A model generated the notes under the pieces. The model saw only the letters and a list, made by a program, of their open reading frames with translations, did no database searches and had not been told where the DNA came from. DNA of 64,000 bases from Odiellus spinosus. Its lineage: Eukaryota > Arthropoda > Arachnida > Opiliones > Phalangiidae. Location of the stretch: NCBI GenBank assembly GCA_963920705.1, contig OY987228.1:14057187-14121186 (forward strand), read 5' to 3'. Shown piece by piece: positions 61,265 to 64,000 of the stretch (its first letter is position 1; every line of letters begins with the position of its first letter). The translations under genes and the position numbers were made by a program.

Positions 61265-63010
61265 ATAACTTTTAATTTACGTCATCGGAAGTGGGGAAAT
61301 TGGAATATCTATATTTTTAGCTTTTTAATTTAGAAACTCGTTCAAAATTTTAAACCAATCAATCAAATGATGGAACGTGTGCCCCGATCAGGCATACGTC
61401 CAACTAAGAACTATCTCACAAAGTCGCGTTAAATAAATATTTATCTAGAGGAGAATATTTTCCAGACTTTTCCTTAAAAGATTTCGGGTATAGTGAAAGA
61501 AGATTTTTTCGGGAAAAGTTAGCGCTAAAAATCCTTCACCCTCATTACGAAAAGATTCTTTAAGAGTTTCCAGCATAACAATAATTTACACTCGAAAGTG
61601 GGTCTTTTCGGTGAAAGGCGAGGCTTAGCTTTAAAGAAAGGGAGAAAGATAGCGATGGCGAGAAAATAATGAAACTCGAGGAATGAAAGAGCATCGCGTT
61701 AAAAACCTATTTTATCCTAAGGAACCTGGCGATAGGAGGGGATGGTTGCGTGGAAGAAATTGTATAATATTTTCTCAGAGGGGCTGGAAATGGGAATAAC
61801 AGGGAAAATATATTGTATAAAAGCGTGGAAATAAGCCAGCGCCGGAGAGATGACTGGTAGTGCCGAGGAACTATAGTTCATCCCATATAGAGTTGGCAAC
61901 ACGCCCAAATCAAGTCTACCTATTATTTCTATAATTTGTTTACATGGAGATAAAAAGGAGCCTAGCCTTGAGCCTGACGCAAACTCGTTGTGAAATAGAC
62001 TAAAGTATATACGCTTAATAAGCGGTCTATGCGTGTATAGCAATCTAGGAGAAAACCCCTGGAATTCTCGAGGCTACCAAGGACAAATTACTCTTTCTCC
62101 ATCGCCGTTCATCTAGTCATCTCTTTTCTTCTTCGCTTTCTTATTCTTCCTCGCTTTTGAAGACAAGTTCACATTGCGAGTTGTACCTGGGGAATATCTT
62201 TAAATCTCAGGGAAATGGCGAAATATGCCGAAATGTTAAGTTAAACTTCTAGATCCGTGTATTTAAAGTTTTAGCAAAATATTGTAGGTATTAACTTATG
62301 GAAATTTTATTTGAGAATTGAATAGGATAATATCGGCTCACGATAGAGTAGAGCGGGGGTGAAAACAAAGCTTCCATTTTGAAGGCAAAAGTTTAACATG
62401 GTGTGAACATAGACTCGATGGAGTTCTGAAAGTGCGGGCTCGGTTTGAATAGGGGTAGGGGGTGTAGAAGATGTGTATAAGGGAAAAGACTTAATTTCCC
62501 AACATCCGGAGTACAAGGCGCCAAAAGAAGCTGGGGGTGGAAGGTGGCAGACTTTTTGAAGAAAAAAAAAATGTTAAGAAAGATAAGAGGATATAGAAAA
62601 AGAGCAACCAAATGATTGACTATATACGGGCCATCACACGCTCGAGTTGGCTGAACCAAATCATTCTTGGAAGTTAAAGAAAGATAAAAAACGTTCACTC
62701 CTTCCTTCCCCGCACCCCCAATAACCCGTATGATGATGATAACATACTTTCCCCCTCTTCTAGCTCGAGATGTTAATTACATTTCTAGAACCGTCAAACG
62801 ACTGACATTGGTGAGAATCCACTCACTTTCGAAACTACTCAGAAATCAAAGCGACGTCTTTAATCTCGATATATCAAAACACGTTTACGTCGTAATATTC
62901 GATCCCCAAGGGTGTAAATATTACACGGAATACGTTTGAGTGGCGCTAGTTTGGGTATTCACGCGGTAATTATTTCTGGTCAAGAAGACTTAGCAAAATG
63001 AATAAAACTA
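61265..63010. other. Non-coding, no gene recognised
   Basis: Frames near 61717-62043 and 62307-62939 show no recognisable domain. Confidence 0.45.
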
Positions 63011-63110
63011 ACGAAGATTAATACATTATGTTAAACCTGATAGTAAAAAAGTAGTTTTCTATAACTCCTTTTAAATAAATATATTGTTACTTGGGTTTAT
63101 AGCGGGCCTT
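63011..63110 (+). repeat. Dispersed repeat L fragment
   Basis: GAAGATTAATACATTATGTT then AAACCTGATAGTAAAAAAGT and AGTTTTCTATAACTCCTTTT. Confidence 0.6.
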
Positions 63111-63372
63111 TACTACCGATTAACTATGTTAGGGTGTAATGGGTTAATGGAAGCTTCTTGCAAATTTGATGAGGATAAGGTAACCAATCTTTGGAACTCT
63201 CTTATTCGCTTTGCACCGTTAAAAAAACAACAAGAAAAGGTTTGCTATGAGCAACACCTTGATTGAGTACATATATACATATCCTAGACTCGGCTATCGC
63301 ATTCCACACTAAGCAATACCCAAAATTCCCAAAAGGATTCCTTTCAAGAGGGTTTTGCGTAATGGTCAAATC

Positions 63373-63460
63373 TGGGGCGGATTGATACAAATTGATAAAC
63401 ATCGTATGAAACAAAAACGTCGGGACAAACTCTCCTTGAACAGGAATATATGTAGGGTAT
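63373..63460 (+). repeat. Dispersed repeat L fragment (diverged)
   Basis: GGGGCGGATTGATACAAATT, GATAAACATCGTATG, ACAAACTCTCCTTGAACAGG and GGGTATACAC follow the family order. Confidence 0.5.
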
Positions 63461-64000
63461 ACACGTATTCGTACCACTCACCAGAGACTGCTATCCCTGA
63501 ACCAAAACCAAACCAAAAGGGAAAAACGCGATGGCCCCAGAGAGAGAGGCAACATATATAGCACGAAACTCACGAAATATTTAATCAAATATCTGTTTTA
63601 ATAGTTAAAAATCGCAAATTAAATCAGAATCATCTTGGATTATAACGAGTTTTCTAATCCTATATATTAAAGGGAAACTTGGAGCTAAAAATGGAATAGC
63701 TTTTGAATTTATTTTTAGAATCGCCATGCCAAAAAACGTATTCTTCGGAATATTTAGACACGTTTTTGGTGTTTAAAATAATTTCTGAAGTTTGTTAAAA
63801 CTTGAAAAAGAGTAAATATAAATTCGGGCCAATGATATTATTTCGGCCTTCAACAGCGTTTGTAATGTCCTAACATTAAAAGATTAGGTCAGCGTTTGAT
63901 ACCCAAGGTCTTAGGCGTCAAATGCCCATAAGGCTGAAATTCACTTTTTTTTTTTCCAAGTTTATCAAACTTCAGAAATTAATTTAAACACCAAAATCGT
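63461..64000. other. Non-coding, nothing recognised
   Basis: AT-rich end of the window with no supported feature. Confidence 0.45.

Overview
The window is AT-rich, gene-poor animal DNA with spliced GT-AG genes, many inverted-repeat transposon relics, minisatellites and long homopolymer tracts. An arthropod is the best guess. The reasons are a cluster of antigen-5-like CAP genes and a stretch of CCTAA/TTAGG-type repeat, the usual arthropod telomere motif. The species cannot be named from the sequence.

Five genes can be supported. (1) A single-exon PET100 homologue (cytochrome c oxidase assembly factor) lies at 6560-6793 (+). (2-4) Three tandem, same-strand CAP-superfamily genes lie at 9380-11951, 13142-15241 and 17373-18982. 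Each can be read through all its exons without a stop, giving about 209, 208 and 212 residues with a signal peptide. Genes 1 and 2 are recent duplicates with six coding exons and shared promoter, introns and 3' flank. Gene 3 is more diverged and lacks their first intron. (5) An LHFPL2-like tetraspan gene lies on the minus strand, with coding exons at 38333-38147, 34281-34030, 33315-33202 and 31140-30998. All its introns are phase 1, it encodes 231 residues, and the C-terminus is strongly conserved. A good splice acceptor 50 nt upstream of its ATG suggests a further non-coding first exon at higher coordinates.

Layout: 1-3.3 kb is A-rich non-coding sequence. 4.36-6.17 kb is a nested non-autonomous DNA transposon with perfect 56-bp ends. 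PET100 follows, then the CAP cluster (9.1-19 kb). 19-30.7 kb is intergenic with several small transposons. 30.7-38.4 kb is the LHFPL2-like gene. 38.4-64 kb has no recognisable coding exon and holds tandem repeats, foldback elements and dispersed repeats; part of it could be 5' intron of the LHFPL2-like gene.

The mobile fraction is the richest part. There are three unrelated inverted-repeat elements with CA...TG ends and exact 7-bp target duplications, a TTAA-flanked MITE family with a filled/empty site comparison, a TA-flanked MITE family, a foldback enclosing telomere-like repeats, a long near-perfect hairpin, and a dispersed repeat family with about nine partial copies. I found no rRNA, convincing tRNA, CRISPR or intact transposase or reverse transcriptase.
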